In this document: positions 34,960 through 46,654 of the stretch, in pieces
Layout: each line of letters begins with the position of its first letter
Numbering within the stretch: position 1 is the first letter of the stretch
From: Phlebiopsis flavidoalba
Lineage: Eukaryota; Basidiomycota; Agaricomycetes; Polyporales; Phanerochaetaceae
Assembly: GCA_035772785.1 (NCBI GenBank)
Contig: JAOCPU010000070.1
Coordinates: forward strand, 62,001-126,000
Length of the DNA stretch: 64,000 nt
Direction of reading: 5' to 3'
Position numbers and translations under genes: made by a program
The notes under the pieces: model-generated
Databases searched by the model: none
Told to the model about the DNA's origin: nothing
Seen by the model: only the letters and a program-made list of their open reading frames with translations

Positions 34960-36182
34960 CGCGGCAAGGGAAATGACTGACCACACCATCGCTCCTCATC
35001 CCCGAGGATATCGATGCGCTTCAGACCCTGACTGAGCTCATACTCTTCAAGCGTATCTGCCGTCCGACAGCGTTCTTTGAATGCGCGTTTTAGACGACGG
35101 CTGTTCTCATCGCCGGGCCACAAGGTGACAGAGAGGCAAATTCTTGCCAGTCGAGATGCTCTTGGAGATACTTTGTACACCCGTCGTCGAAAACGTCCAG
35201 AATAGTTACTGTGTTTTCTTTGCCGTGGGGATTAGCGACAATGGGTCCCCATGCACCAGCATGTTATGGCCAGCCACTATGGTTGAGAGGTGGATGTGAA
35301 CAGACATGCCTGGGGGATATACAGCGGCGTCCTTCAAATCCTTATCTTTCATAGGAATGACGAGGTTCCGCCCAGTGATGTGCCTGAGGGTCCGCACTGT
35401 CGAGGGAAGATGAGCCAGGTCCCAGACGAGAGGATGTGGTTGATAAGTTGAAGCGTTGTTAACACAGAGATGAGGGTTAAGCATGGACTGTGGGAGTGAC
35501 CTGGGTAAACCCATTGCGGGAGGTGTATGCATCGGCACTGGCTGTACCCACGGGCTTGCTGCTGCAGCGACGGTTGGTACAGCCAACACGGGTGTTTGGA
35601 ACGAGATGAACGGTGTAGCTGCGGGAGTAGCGATAACGGCGGGTGCCGTTGTAGCAGCATTTGGTGTGGTGGACCAGAACCAGGATGTTGCACCCAGAAG
35701 TGAGCCGGGCGAGGAGTGGGTCCGGAACACCCATCACACGAGAGCCCGGAGGGAGCTGAGCAGGAAAAAGGGCCGTAGTGCCAGCGTGCGGCGTTGCTTG
35801 CGGCGCTGTACAGGTGTGTTGGAGAGGTGATACATGCATGGTTGGTATGACGGGAGGAGAAACGGGGGAAGCTGAAGGTGTGGGCAGGTTAGCACCGAGC
35901 GCGAGGCGGGAGTGGTAACGACCGCAGGCCTACCGTCAGGTGTTGTGGCATTATGAACTAATGTAGGACCAAGTGGAAAGAAGCGTTGTTGTCTTCCACG
36001 GCGAGAATCTGTGTACCCGACTGAATGCTGGTACCTATGAAGGCGTTCCCGACGGCAGGATTGATGGGTTGCCAAGCTGACTGCTCCGTGTTGACCCCCC
36101 CCCCCCCCCACACTTCTCCTGCGGAAGCAGCCCTATAAACAGACTTGGTCGGAAGGGGATGTAGAAAGCGATTAGGTGTCAC
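34960..36182 (-). CDS. DUF6699-domain protein (indel-broken)
   Basis: The minus-strand reading begins near 36182 (MTPNRFLHPLPTKSVYRAAS) and continues through a low-complexity Pro/Ala/Thr region (PAVIATPAATPFISFQTPVL) to the domain: SMLNPHLCVNNASTYQPHPL, VWDLAHLPSTVRTL, TGRNLVIPMKDKDLKDAAVY and PPGMSVHIHLSTIVAGH. It then continues ILDVF, RAFKERCRTADTLEEYELSQ and GLKRIDILGDEERWCG near 34990. The order 'NP-L, L-WDLA-PPSTVR, PA-YPP, ILDV, R-DLL' fits DUF6699, a basidiomycete domain of unknown function with a disordered Pro-rich N-terminus. A run of 15 C at 36095-36109 lies in the N-terminal part and probably mis-sets the frame. Stop position approximate. Confidence 0.78.
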
Positions 36183-37042
36183 TGTGGTAATTAATTACTA
36201 CAATGAACATGTCAACCTCATGTCCTGACTTACGGTCGACCCGGGTTATGAGCCATCTGACGAGACTTTCTTGTCATCTTCGCGCGGAGTTCTCAAGGTT
36301 GGAAGTGGCGTGACTTGAGTAAACCGGTGTTACGTATACCCCCACTTGAGGATAAAACCAGGTGGACGCGGGTACGATGGCCGCGGGCAGCGCGGGTGTG
36401 CTGTAAAACCATTGTGGCGGGTGATTTCGCGGTCCATTCGGGCGACCGCTTGGATTTACAGCAGGGAAATGGCAAGCATACCATTTTTGAACGAAGTGAC
36501 AATCGCCTTTGACTACGATGGAAGTATGGAAGGCTTGAGGTACGTTGGGTAGAGTGGTGGATTGTGGCGAACCGGCGCACTGTTTGCGTTGTCTGACTCT
36601 GACTGATTAAGGCTCAGCCAAAGTAGAGGTAACCATCATGTCATGCTGGAAGGTCTCCATGAATACTCGCATGGTGTCTATGCAGCACAAAGTCAGAAGA
36701 CAACAAGCGTAGTCAAGCTGAGAGCCTAGGAAAAGAAGATGCCGGCGCTTATGTGTGCGCCAGTGCCCTGGACTCTCGTCTTTGTGTCCCAAGAGGCAGG
36801 TGCTGTGGTTGCTTGGATACCCTGCACGGTGGTGTCGCGCTAAAGCAAGCTGTGTCTGTCAAAACGGTCCAAGGACAAAAGGATTCTGCTCTAGTGACAA
36901 CACGAATGGACGAGACATTACTCTGCATCCGCGTACTACAAGGCGATACTGAAATCGATACGGAGAACGTGTGTAAGCCATACCAATGATAGTCGCCGAT
37001 TGGATTGACTCGGCACCATCTGGGCATATGGCCAACTCAGAC
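36183..37042. other. Intergenic, no recognised gene
   Basis: Several short open stretches on both strands (for example 36753-36989 plus) show no recognisable domains. Contains the DUF6699 gene promoter. Confidence 0.35.
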
Positions 37043-37444
37043 AGTCACCAGACCAACTGTTCACGTCACGGTCACACACCCCGTGAACTGGCCGTCTGTG
37101 AACTGAGGTCACGGTCACACCTGTCGCGTGAACCGGTGGCCATTATTGTGACATTGGCGCTTAATGTATTATTTTCGCTCTTTTTTCTTGATTTCTGCCG
37201 AAAAGGTTTGATCTTTTTCATGTCTAGATACAAGTTCCAGCACATATATAGGCTCATTGAGCTGTTTTAAGATCACAGGGACCGCGTATGCATCGTATTG
37301 GATGGAGGTCGGACATTGTACAGGTCACAGTTCACTTGGTGAACCGTACAATCGTTGTCACAGTCACAGCCAAACTGTGAACTGTGAACTGGCCTAATTT
37401 CAAGTGTCACACGTCACAGGCCGTGAACAGTTGGTCTGGTCACT
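37043..37444. mobile_element. 402-base element with terminal inverted repeats (MITE-like)
   Basis: The left end AGTCACCAGACCAACTGTTC (37043) is mirrored at the right end by GAACAGTTGGTCTGGTCACT (to 37444), 21 of 22 bases over the longer repeat. Inside each arm lie further copies of GTGAACTG, TCACGGTCAC and related motifs, while the centre (37150-37260) is AT-rich. It carries no reading frame of use. No clear target-site duplication is visible: ACTCAGAC to the left and ACAGTAAT to the right. Subterminal GTGAAC/GTTCAC arrays are typical of hAT-type non-autonomous elements; that assignment is inference. Confidence 0.7.
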
Positions 37445-37723
37445 ACAGTAATCCTAAAATATGCTACGTTGTAGGTTTACATACTGGACATCAATGACAA
37501 TGATGAACGAAGAAGACCGCGGGAGGCCTGGGTATACAGTACTAGTATAGAATACACAATGTAAGTTGAGGTAACATGAGAGGCGGCAAATTAGGCAATC
37601 AAGAGTGCGACGAGACAAGTCCGAGCCGATGTGTGCAAGGAAGTCCGGGACAAATATAGTGTGGAAGGATGTTTATGTGTACTATGTTTGTTCGGGTAAT
37701 GAGTTTGAAGCAGTGTGCATAGA

Positions 37724-40700
37724 TTATCGAACATACTTGCCGTATTCCAGAATACGATTGTCTAGCGCCATGATGGTTTCAATGATCCTTTGAAGCTGAT
37801 GTCTTGACTCAGATTTGGATCGGATGACTTCGGTGTGCGAGTCGTGAAGGAGGGCGGGACAGCGTCGAAAGCCGTTTCGTGAGCAGCGACGTCCGTTTCG
37901 GCCGTGTTTGGCGGGTGTGCGGTCGACAGCGACACGCCGAGCACTGCCTGTGGTGCCCTTGCCGAGTATAGATCCGTCGGAGATACTGGATCCCTCAATA
38001 GTCTTGCTCTTTGGCGAGAGTTGAGGGATCATACTCGAGCGCCGCCGCGGCCGCTCGGCGCGGACAGGACCAACGTTGGAGCGTCGTCTTCCTCCTTTGC
38101 TCGTACTGCCTAGCTTAGAGTTCAACGAACTGCGCTTGAAGGGCTTCCATACACTCTTCTTGGAGTACTTGAGCTATTACTTGAACTTCCTGGCGAAGAT
38201 GGCCTGTTCATATTCCTGTCGGAAAGTGGACCAGGTTTCCTTGGCGACCTCTCTCTCTTCATCCGTCTCTGCAAGACTACCGAGGGCTGCCACCTTTGAT
38301 CGGGTCTTGAGGAACCCGGAAGTTAGATGGCTTGCTCTTGGCCTGCGACGAGTGTCGCTGCTTTGGAGAGTAGAGGTCGGCGCTCGGGAGGAACCAGTCA
38401 TGAAATTAAAGCTTTCTTCCGTCTTCTCGTCCTCCCATTCGCTCTCCGATCCGGCTCGAGAAGGCCTCCTCCCGTGTTACGTTGGCCCACCGGTTCCGAG
38501 GCATCCTCGTAGAGAGAAGTCGATGACGATCCTTCGGTAAAAAGAGATGGAGTAGGAACAACAAAAGGATCCGGCGCGGTGATGGACACTACGGGCGTTG
38601 ATGTTGGACCCAGACCTCCATCATCAATGTCCCCCTGACCAGCCTCGTCCCGCCACTGTACGCCTTTCTTTTTGCCCTTTACGAGGGTTTCCGACGTACG
38701 ACGGTAAGGGACAGCACTTGAGGTACTGGATCGAAGGGACTTTCGCGGAGAACGATGAGATTTGCGAAGAGGCGAACCGACGCCAAGCGACCCATATGAG
38801 GAAGTACGCCTCGACACCTTATTGCCATGCTGTGTAGAGACAGACGGGTTCGACACGACCCGACTGGGCGCGAGCTTCGGCGCGTGGGATTTGAAGCTAT
38901 CCAGGGAGGATGCTAAAGGGGGACCAACGAGGTATTCGGCTGTGGTAAGCCCTACGATAGACTTGAAGGTTTTGTTATTCCGTTCCACGACGTCTTGTAA
39001 TGAAGAAGCCGTGTCCGAACAATCGGCTTCAATTCGTCCACATCGCCATTTAGGCTGGATTCCAGAGTTCGGCTAGCCTCTGACAGCACGACAGTGCACC
39101 TGCCGAGAAGACCTAGAAGGCTGACAACGTTATGTGCCTGGGTCTCAACCGCCTCTCGCAGCGCTTCCCTCCTCGCCTTCCGCCTTGACCCTCTCCATCT
39201 CTGCCTTTCGCCACCTCGCATCCAGCTTGACGTTGTCGATGCTCACCTCATCTAGCTTGTCTGACTTCCTCTCGCTGACCGCACGTAAGGTTGCCTCGAA
39301 CATAGCTCCCGAGTTGTTGGAACGCTGTACCCGAGCATTCAACGCAGAGCTGGGACTAAGGACCTGCTCCTCGGGAGCAGCTAGCGCTCGTAGGAGACCG
39401 CGTTCGGCCTCCAAGTCTGCCGAGAGGGTCTTGGAAACAGCAATTGCGTCAATTTCGCTGAGCCTAGCACGAATGATGTTCGACTTGATTTCGGCGACGG
39501 AGAGTTTCCCAGAACAGGTGGCACCGTCGACAAGGGAGGGTTGGGTCTGGTCTGTCTTGGCCTGCATGTCCGCTTTGGCTCTCTCCACCTCGGCTAGAGC
39601 TTCCTTCCTCTTCCTCTTCTCCTTCTCAACCTCCGCATCGCGCTTCCCTGACAAACTTGGCCTTGAGTTCCTCGACCTGGAGATTCAGTCTGTTGATGGC
39701 CTCCACGTATTGGCCCACGTGTTCGGTCGACATTGACGACGTTACGGGTAACGACTTTCGTCTTGATCTTCGTTAGCGCGTTCAGCGTACAACAGTGTGT
39801 TATGTGTGTCGTCAAAGTGAGCCGAGGTGGGTGCGACACAGACGATCATCACCGTCTTGCAGTTACCGCCGAGAGAGAACTTGAGAAGACGCGTGAGTTT
39901 GCTGTTTCGATAGGGGACGTGTCGAACAGCGCCGCCAGACTCGCATAGCGCGTTGATGCAGTTTCCGAGCGCAAGGAGTGACTTGTTAATGTTTGCGCCT
40001 TCGCTCTTCGACCATACGTTGACCCATATTGCTTGTGGCAGCAGCACGTTCGCTGCCGGCGAGGTCGATAATGGAGAGTGTGGCTACTGTTCGGGACTCC
40101 GACAACGCAGCCGTTCGAGGACTTTGAGTGACATGAACTTGCAGTACGGCATGAGAGCGTGAAGACGTTTCGTTTGCGTGCGTGGGGGACATGGTTCTCC
40201 CGGGAGTTGCCTAGCATGACGATCTGCTTCACCTCGTCTGCACTTGTTGGCCGAAGCTCTGTCAGGCCGACCACCTTTGACCGAGCGGTTCGAGTCTTCC
40301 CGTATTTGCAGTCCTCCGCGAGGGAAAGGACGAGCCCGACTCGGTAAGGAGATCTCGAATCTCTTCGTTGTATATTTCCAGAAATGAGACTTGTACATCG
40401 ACAATGTGGTCTTCTCTCCTATCCTCGATAAGTTGGAAAAGATCCGCCATAGTAAGGTATATGACGCCAGGGTCGCCTTCAGTGCCACTAATTGTATGGG
40501 TTTTTCCCACAGCCCGTGGCTGGAAAGAAGGTCGGTCTGGCAGATGTCCATCAGAGAGAGAAACGACACTCACACCATACGCAAATATAGTCGCGTTATA
40601 GCCATCCAACAAGTTCTTTAACAACGGCTTCGAGGTCCCCCTCATACACATCTGCCTGGCTCGCGTCGTGTCTGAATACACGGTCGAATATGAATCGCCG

Positions 40701-40985
40701 ATCCTTGTATCGTTTGGTACCGGGCGGCAAAAAGCCTCTTTCTACAAAGGCTCGCGACCGGTCATGCTCTTCGGGGTCAAATGTCAGGACGCGATCATCG
40801 ATAATTTGCACAATATGCCGAAGATTAGTCTGTGAGGTTAAGGGCTTGGTAATGGGCGCAGAGAGGAGAGCAGCGTCACCGCGCAAGGGCGTGTCGGTGA
40901 TAGCTTCAGGGAGACGAGCCGCCTCCCAGGTCGTGGGTGGCCTGAGGCGCACCAGCGACAGTGATGGAGCCGCCAGCTAGCAACC
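37724..40985 (-). CDS. Kinesin-8 (Kip3-type) motor protein (indel-broken)
   Basis: On the minus strand the motor begins [20 protein letters not shown] near 40960 (one extra G as printed), then [21 protein letters not shown], an intron (about 40515-40571) and [46 protein letters not shown] (switch I), [12 protein letters not shown] (switch II), [37 protein letters not shown] and LLYAERATKIKTKV follow. The neck region is [16 protein letters not shown]. The long insert [20 protein letters not shown] is diagnostic of kinesin-8, a plus-end directed microtubule-depolymerising motor that controls spindle length and nuclear position. A coiled-coil stretch ([20 protein letters not shown]) and a long basic, Ser/Pro-rich tail ([12 protein letters not shown] near 38020) follow. 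The exact start is hidden by an indel and the last codons near 37724-37760 are uncertain. Confidence 0.94.
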
Positions 40986-42681
40986 ATCGCAAGGAGAGAA
41001 AATGCTGCTCAAGGATTGCGAACGGCTCGTCGATGTAATGAGTATGAGTGTGACCGTCGTTTGAGATATGACTGAATGCAAAAGGAGCTCGGTCGCTACG
41101 CGCAAGTCCAAACTCGAGAGAGCGCCCATAAGACCGCGACTTAGCACGTGATCGCCCCTATTCCAAGCGCCTGTTGAGCCCCGATCAAACCTCAGCTGTG
41201 AGATGATTATTTCGATGGTGACAGGGAGCTTATAAACTATATCCTTGTGTAACGAGGACTGTAATCCGGACGACCAGAATAATAATCGACCGAGTGTTGG
41301 CACCTACAGGCGCTCTCAACGAAACCGTGGGAAATGCCGACGCGGCGGTCTTACGTAAGCAGCGCAGTGGCAATGACGCCACGAAGTGCTTCCTTAGCGC
41401 ACATACCATGAACCTGACCGCGTTTTATACCGAGTCTTGGGCCGATGAGTGTGCTCAAAAATTTCATCTCTGTTCGAAGACAACCTTGTACGCTTGTTTG
41501 TATCAAATCTTGAGGCCCTGATAGATGCGGTCGCTGTAATGCAAGATAACCTACATGCTTGCATCGACTGCCAAACACGAAGATAAATCACGACTTCCAC
41601 TCAGCCCATTCAACCTAGTCCGGACCTCATGCACCTCACACAAATATTGCGCAATGATCCCCGGAGCTATACTTTCACACTGCCCGCGTTGTGCAAAGGA
41701 TCTGCCGGCGATCCAAACTTGCCACTTCTATAAATATGTTAACCATACATAAGCTGCGGGCCGTAAAGTTACTCCACTTGACACTCGCCCGTATAGTTAA
41801 ATGGAATCGTGGAATCATTTGCAGCCTCAAGCAAATGAAGTTAGTTTCTCACAACTCAATCTCAACCAGCAATAGTCAATCTCAACTATCACAAAAACGA
41901 AAATTCAGATATTTCTGGGGCCGAGTCCAAGCCGAATCTACGCAGCGTAAAACGGTAAGCATATTAATTGTGAAGCTCAATATCCAGCATCTAATGTGTC
42001 TTCGTGGGTTTCCAGTGGCTCTTGTTTTCACCGTTAAATAAACGAAAGGCTATCAAAATACTGAAAGACCGTTGGCACATACTACAGCTTTTCCACAGAT
42101 GGTTCACCCAATTATTTTCGTACAGCGCTCAAGCTCAATTAATGTTGACCAGAATTTCGATAAATAGGCTGCGTGACCTCGAGGTGGCAAATGATGTCGA
42201 ATTTTGGAATTTGGAATGTTAGATTTGTGAATTTCATGTCGTTCAGACACCAGCTAGCACTAAGAATCTATACTCTCCTAGTACTCCTGCGCTGGCGAGT
42301 CATAACGTTTTTGAGCCTGCTAACGACCTAATTGAGTAAGTACACGGTCCTGGTTGGTGTACAGTGAAACGCTTGTATTCTGCTCTGGCCCTGTCTTTAC
42401 TACCATCTGCGTCGACTGATGCGGACTCTGATGATCTCTATCGGGTAAACAAATCCTTCACTGCGTGCTCAGATCGTTAGCGACTTAGAGGAATTTTGTT
42501 TGTTACACCTTCAAGTCGCGATGGCCTTGACGAGTGGCAATTGAAAGTCACACGCTCTATCCGTGGAGTCATGTCGATAGTAGTGCTTCGAATGATCGTC
42601 GATTGTGCTTTGATCGTGTTTTAGGGATCTTCTATACCGGTCTATTGGTCGGAAAGGCGCAAGAAGTAAAGGAAGGAGTCA
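40986..42681. other. Intergenic, no recognised gene
   Basis: AT-rich region without convincing coding potential. The part next to 41000 is the kinesin promoter. Confidence 0.35.
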
Positions 42682-43233
42682 GTGTCGGATAACCGGGTAT
42701 CATCAACAGAGAAAGTCTCGGGCCGCCGTTTACGACGACGATTCATCAGAGACTTGATGCTGTCAACGTATTATGCTACCGTCATGCGCGCGGTAGATGC
42801 TCGAAAATTATCCGCGGGGGAGCAAATTCAAATCGTTTCGAAACTCGACCGTACAGATATCACATTGGCACCTGACCAAACTCGATGGAGGTTGGTTACG
42901 GAGCTTGGACACACATGTTTCGATCCTATCTCTTTAAGCCTTGTCCATCTTACAGCCGCGGACGGGATTCCCGACAGCGACTTGGCTTCGCTCATTTCTT
43001 TGTGTGAGTGCCTCCGTCGCTGATTCTGTGGAGTATTCTGATTGGTTCTCTGTAGTATGATTAGCGCCAAATTCAGACGCCTCGGTCGCGTGAGCGTGTT
43101 TAGACGCCGACGGCGTTATTACCGCTACCACGACACGCCCTCTGCCACCGGGCTGCTGAACTTGGGACTCGTGAAAAAGGCCGACAGCATGCATATTATT
43201 GTGAGCTTAAACTTGTCCTATGCCTCATTCTAA
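42682..43233 (+). CDS. Hypothetical protein with one likely intron
   Basis: An open stretch of 113 codons (MSDNRVSSTEKVSGRRLRRR at the start; VDARKLSAGEQIQIVSKLDR, LVHLLTAADG-like sequence later) runs into a good intron donor GTGAGTGCC at 43004 with a matching acceptor TCTGTAG at about 43055, and a second donor GTGAGCTTAA at 43201. The splice sites support a real gene, perhaps continuing to 43800. I do not recognise the family. Confidence 0.4.
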
Positions 43234-44156
43234 TCATAAGTAGCGCGGTTTTCTTGATTAGCAGACGGCAACGGCGTCTGTCTAAGTACTACGTCTGCTA
43301 AGGCTGCCGAAGATGTACCGTCTTCTTTAAAGGCCCTAAAGCTCGAATATCTCATTGGTACCATCGACGAGCTATTATTACATTCCCACTACGTTCTTCT
43401 CATCACCGGCCCCGCCGACGAATAATATTTGCCTCCGATTGCAAGGCACGTAGAATATCCCGAGGTTTTCATACCCCACGAATACCCCGCAATCTCACCC
43501 TCACCAACCGGTGGCACGACAGGTCGCAACAGCATCCGGTACGACGCCTGGTCAACGCTTCTTTCATCAGTTCGTCGACTAATTTGAATGATTTCCTTAA
43601 TAGAGCTATACGTAGGTGGCACAGTATTCGTCCGGAATGTCGGGTCAAGTCCGCCTCGGCAAGCCTTCCTGGTTTGTCCGTGTGCCCTTACACGAGGTGT
43701 CCCCACCGCTGTACGTTGTGGCCTGCTATCTCAGCGACTTACCCACCTCGGGTATGTCCAGGAGAAGTCTGCTGACGATGGACAGTGAAGCTCCGGTGCA
43801 ACACTGAGAAGAAGGGCTCTCTCAGCTTCCAAAACACGGGGTGTGCATTCGCTCACAAGGCGCAAGGTCCTTGGATGCCAAGGACTTCTGTGCAGTCTTG
43901 CCAGTCGTCTACCTCACCTATAAAAAGCTGGTGTCGATAATCTGTCAAAGCCAGAGCTCATCGTCCTCCCAGTCGACCCAGTTCTAGTGAGCTGACTCTT
44001 CTCTCATGCTCACTGGTGACAACTGACATCGGCCAAAAGCTCCAGCAGGCAACCGGCAAAGGTTCAATCGTCAAGGTTTATTGTCCTCACCGGTAAGTAA
44101 ATAGCTATTTCAGTGTATGTTCGCGTTTCTGACATGCTTTGCAGTCAACAGCAACA
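43234..44156. other. Possible further exons, then GH7 promoter
   Basis: An open reading in one frame near 43330-43440 (LKALKLEYLIGTIDELLLHS) could be another exon of the preceding hypothetical gene. The last 200 bases contain CTATAAAAAG at 43919-43928, a likely TATA box about 230 bases upstream of the GH7 start. Confidence 0.35.
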
Positions 44157-45987
44157 ATGTTCCGCACAGCTGCTCTCATCTCGTTCACCCTCATCGCCAT
44201 GGCGGCGGCCAGCAGGTCGGAACCAACACGGCAGAGGTGCACCCTACTCTCACGTTCCCAAAAGTGTACCGCCAGCGGCTGCACAACCCAGAACACCAAG
44301 ATTGTCCTCGACGCCAACTGGCGCTGGCTCCACTAACAACCACCGGCTACACCAAACTGCTACACCGGTAACTCGTGGGGACGCCACTCTCTGCCCCGAC
44401 GGTGCCACCTGCGCTGCCAACTGTGCGCTCGACGGTGCTGACTACACCGGCACTTACGGTATCACGTCCAGCGGCGACTCGCTCACCCTCCAGTTCGTCA
44501 CCGGCTCCAAACGTCGGCTCCCGTGTCTACCTCATGGAGAACGACTCTAGCCTACCAGCTCTTCAAAGCTTTTGAACCAGGAGTTCACCTTCGACGTTGA
44601 CATGTCGCAGCTTCCCTGCGGTTCTCAACGGTGCTCTCTACCTCTCGGAGATGGACGCAGACGGTGGTAATGGCTAAGTTCCCCACCAACAAGGCTGGCG
44701 CCAAGTACGGAACCGGCTACTGTGACTCTCAGTGCCCCAAGGACATCAAGTTCATCAACGGCGAGGTACATACAACAACGTTCTCTTAGATGGAGTTGAC
44801 CTAATGGCGAACTTTTACAGGCAAACGTTGAGGGCTGGACGGCACCAGTGCCAACGCAGGCAATGGTAACTTCGGTACCTGCTGCACTGAGATGGATATA
44901 TGGGAGGTGAGTGAAATTCTCTTCACATGTTTGGATTTGCTATCTCACAGCATCGCAGGCCAACTCCGACGCTGCGGCGTTCACTCCCCCACCCTTGCAC
45001 GACCCCACGGGCCAGGAGCGCTGCTCTGGCGATGACTGCACCAGGGACACCGGTCTCTGTGATGCCGACGGCTGCGACTTCAACTCCTTCCGCATGGGGT
45101 AACACCAACTTCCTCGGCAAGGGCATGACCGTCGATACCAGCAAGCCCTTCACCGTCGTCACCCAGTTTCCTGACCAACGACAACACCTCCACCGGTACT
45201 CTCTCCGAGATTCGTTCGTGTCTAGCGCGTCCAGAACGGAAAGGTCATCCAGAACTCGAACTCGAACATCGCCGGCATCGAGCGCCACCAACGCCATCAC
45301 CGATGCGTTCTGCACCCAGCAGGTAAGGAGGATTACATCTACACGACACATGGCGCTGATATACGTTCAAAATCCTGTAGAAGACTGCCTTCGGCGACAT
45401 CCAACTACTTCGCTCAACACGGTGGTCTCAAGCAGCTCAAGCGACAGGTCGGCGAGTCGTTGACGAACGGAATGGTTGCTCTCGCTCTCGCTCTGGACGA
45501 CTAGCGCCGCCTCCATGCTCTGGCTCGACTCTGGACTACCCCACCAACAAGGCTGCCACCACCCCTGGTGTTGCCCGCGGTACCTTGCGCCACCACCTTG
45601 GTCTCCCCCACCGACGTCGAGTCCCCAGTCCCCCAACGCCAAGGTCACCTTCTCCAAACATCAAGTTCGGTTGTTCGACATCGGCTCGACCCTTCTCGTC
45701 CACCGGGTCGCTAGCTCCCCGGGCACCCCCGCCAGCAGCTCTTCCGCCTCTGTGTTTTTTTCTTTTATTTTTTGCGCATACGTCTACCCCCCCACCACCA
45801 CACCCGCTTCCGGCACCGGTCGCCGGCCCAGTGGGACAGTGTGGCGGTATTGGCTACACGGCCCTACCTTGTCTTCCGCTTCTGGCTTCACCTGCCTACG
45901 AGCAGAAACGCCCTGTGAGTATCAACAGCCACCCGATCGAAGATGTGATACTAAGTGCTACCCTCAGACTACTCCCAGTGCTTCTAA
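44157..45987 (+). CDS. GH7 cellobiohydrolase with C-terminal CBM1 (indel-broken)
   Basis: Secreted reducing-end cellobiohydrolase. The start [17 protein letters not shown] is a signal peptide, followed by [85 protein letters not shown], the tunnel and catalytic segment [20 protein letters not shown], and CCTEMDIWE, whose intact E-x-D-x-x-E is the catalytic triad, split from ANS by an intron at about 44907-44959. [40 protein letters not shown] and SMLWLDS follow. A Ser/Thr/Pro linker near 45720-45810 leads to CBM1 ([16 protein letters not shown], and after the last intron YYSQCF with TAA at 45985). At least ten single-base indels, mostly in homopolymers (for instance an extra A in ACCAAACTGC near 44355), break the frame. 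Corrected length would be near the family's usual 500-plus residues. Confidence 0.96.
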
Positions 45988-46654
45988 AGCAGGCGATCGT
46001 CGGACTAAGTCCAGGAGTGGCATTTCCCCTAAAACTCCTCATTCCGCTTCTGCTAGTTAAAAGGGCCTGTGTGTACAAAATGCGCTCGGCTTGATCCTTC
46101 TCGGGATGGTGTCTTTAGCTGTTTCGTCGAGAAAATGACCAAAAAACCCTAGATCAAATAAATACTTCTTTTGACCCAAAATCCGAGCCGTGCATAGCTT
46201 CGACATATAAAACGATATGATAGTAGCCGCTTGGTCCTGAGGGGGGGGGGGGATTGTGAAAGAATGTTTTTTTCTTTTAGAACTGAGTCTGTAAAAGAGC
46301 TCCAAAGCTGTTTCAAGCTACTAAGGATCAGGACAGGATGGCACGAAGGAAGACGGTGGATTCTATATGATGTCACCACTCATCTCTACCCGAGTGCAGT
46401 GGAGGGCGTGGCACGTGGCGCATCAATTCACCAACATCGGGCGCTTGAAAGTGCCGCTCCTATTAATGGGTCAAGTTGTTGGTCCTTGGCTCGTTTTCCA
46501 TATGTACAATAATGTCTCTGAGCTCTAGGATATCAGCATTGTCCCGACTGCGATTTTCCAGCCCGTTACTCGACGCAATCTCGGGTTCCGGTAACTTGAG
46601 AAATATCAGTCGGTCCCGAAGTGATAACAAATAAATTACTGGGAGGAACAGAGA
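45988..46654. other. Intergenic after GH7
   Basis: 3' flank of GH7 with a run of 12 G at 46241-46252. Nothing else recognised before the inverted-repeat element. Confidence 0.4.
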
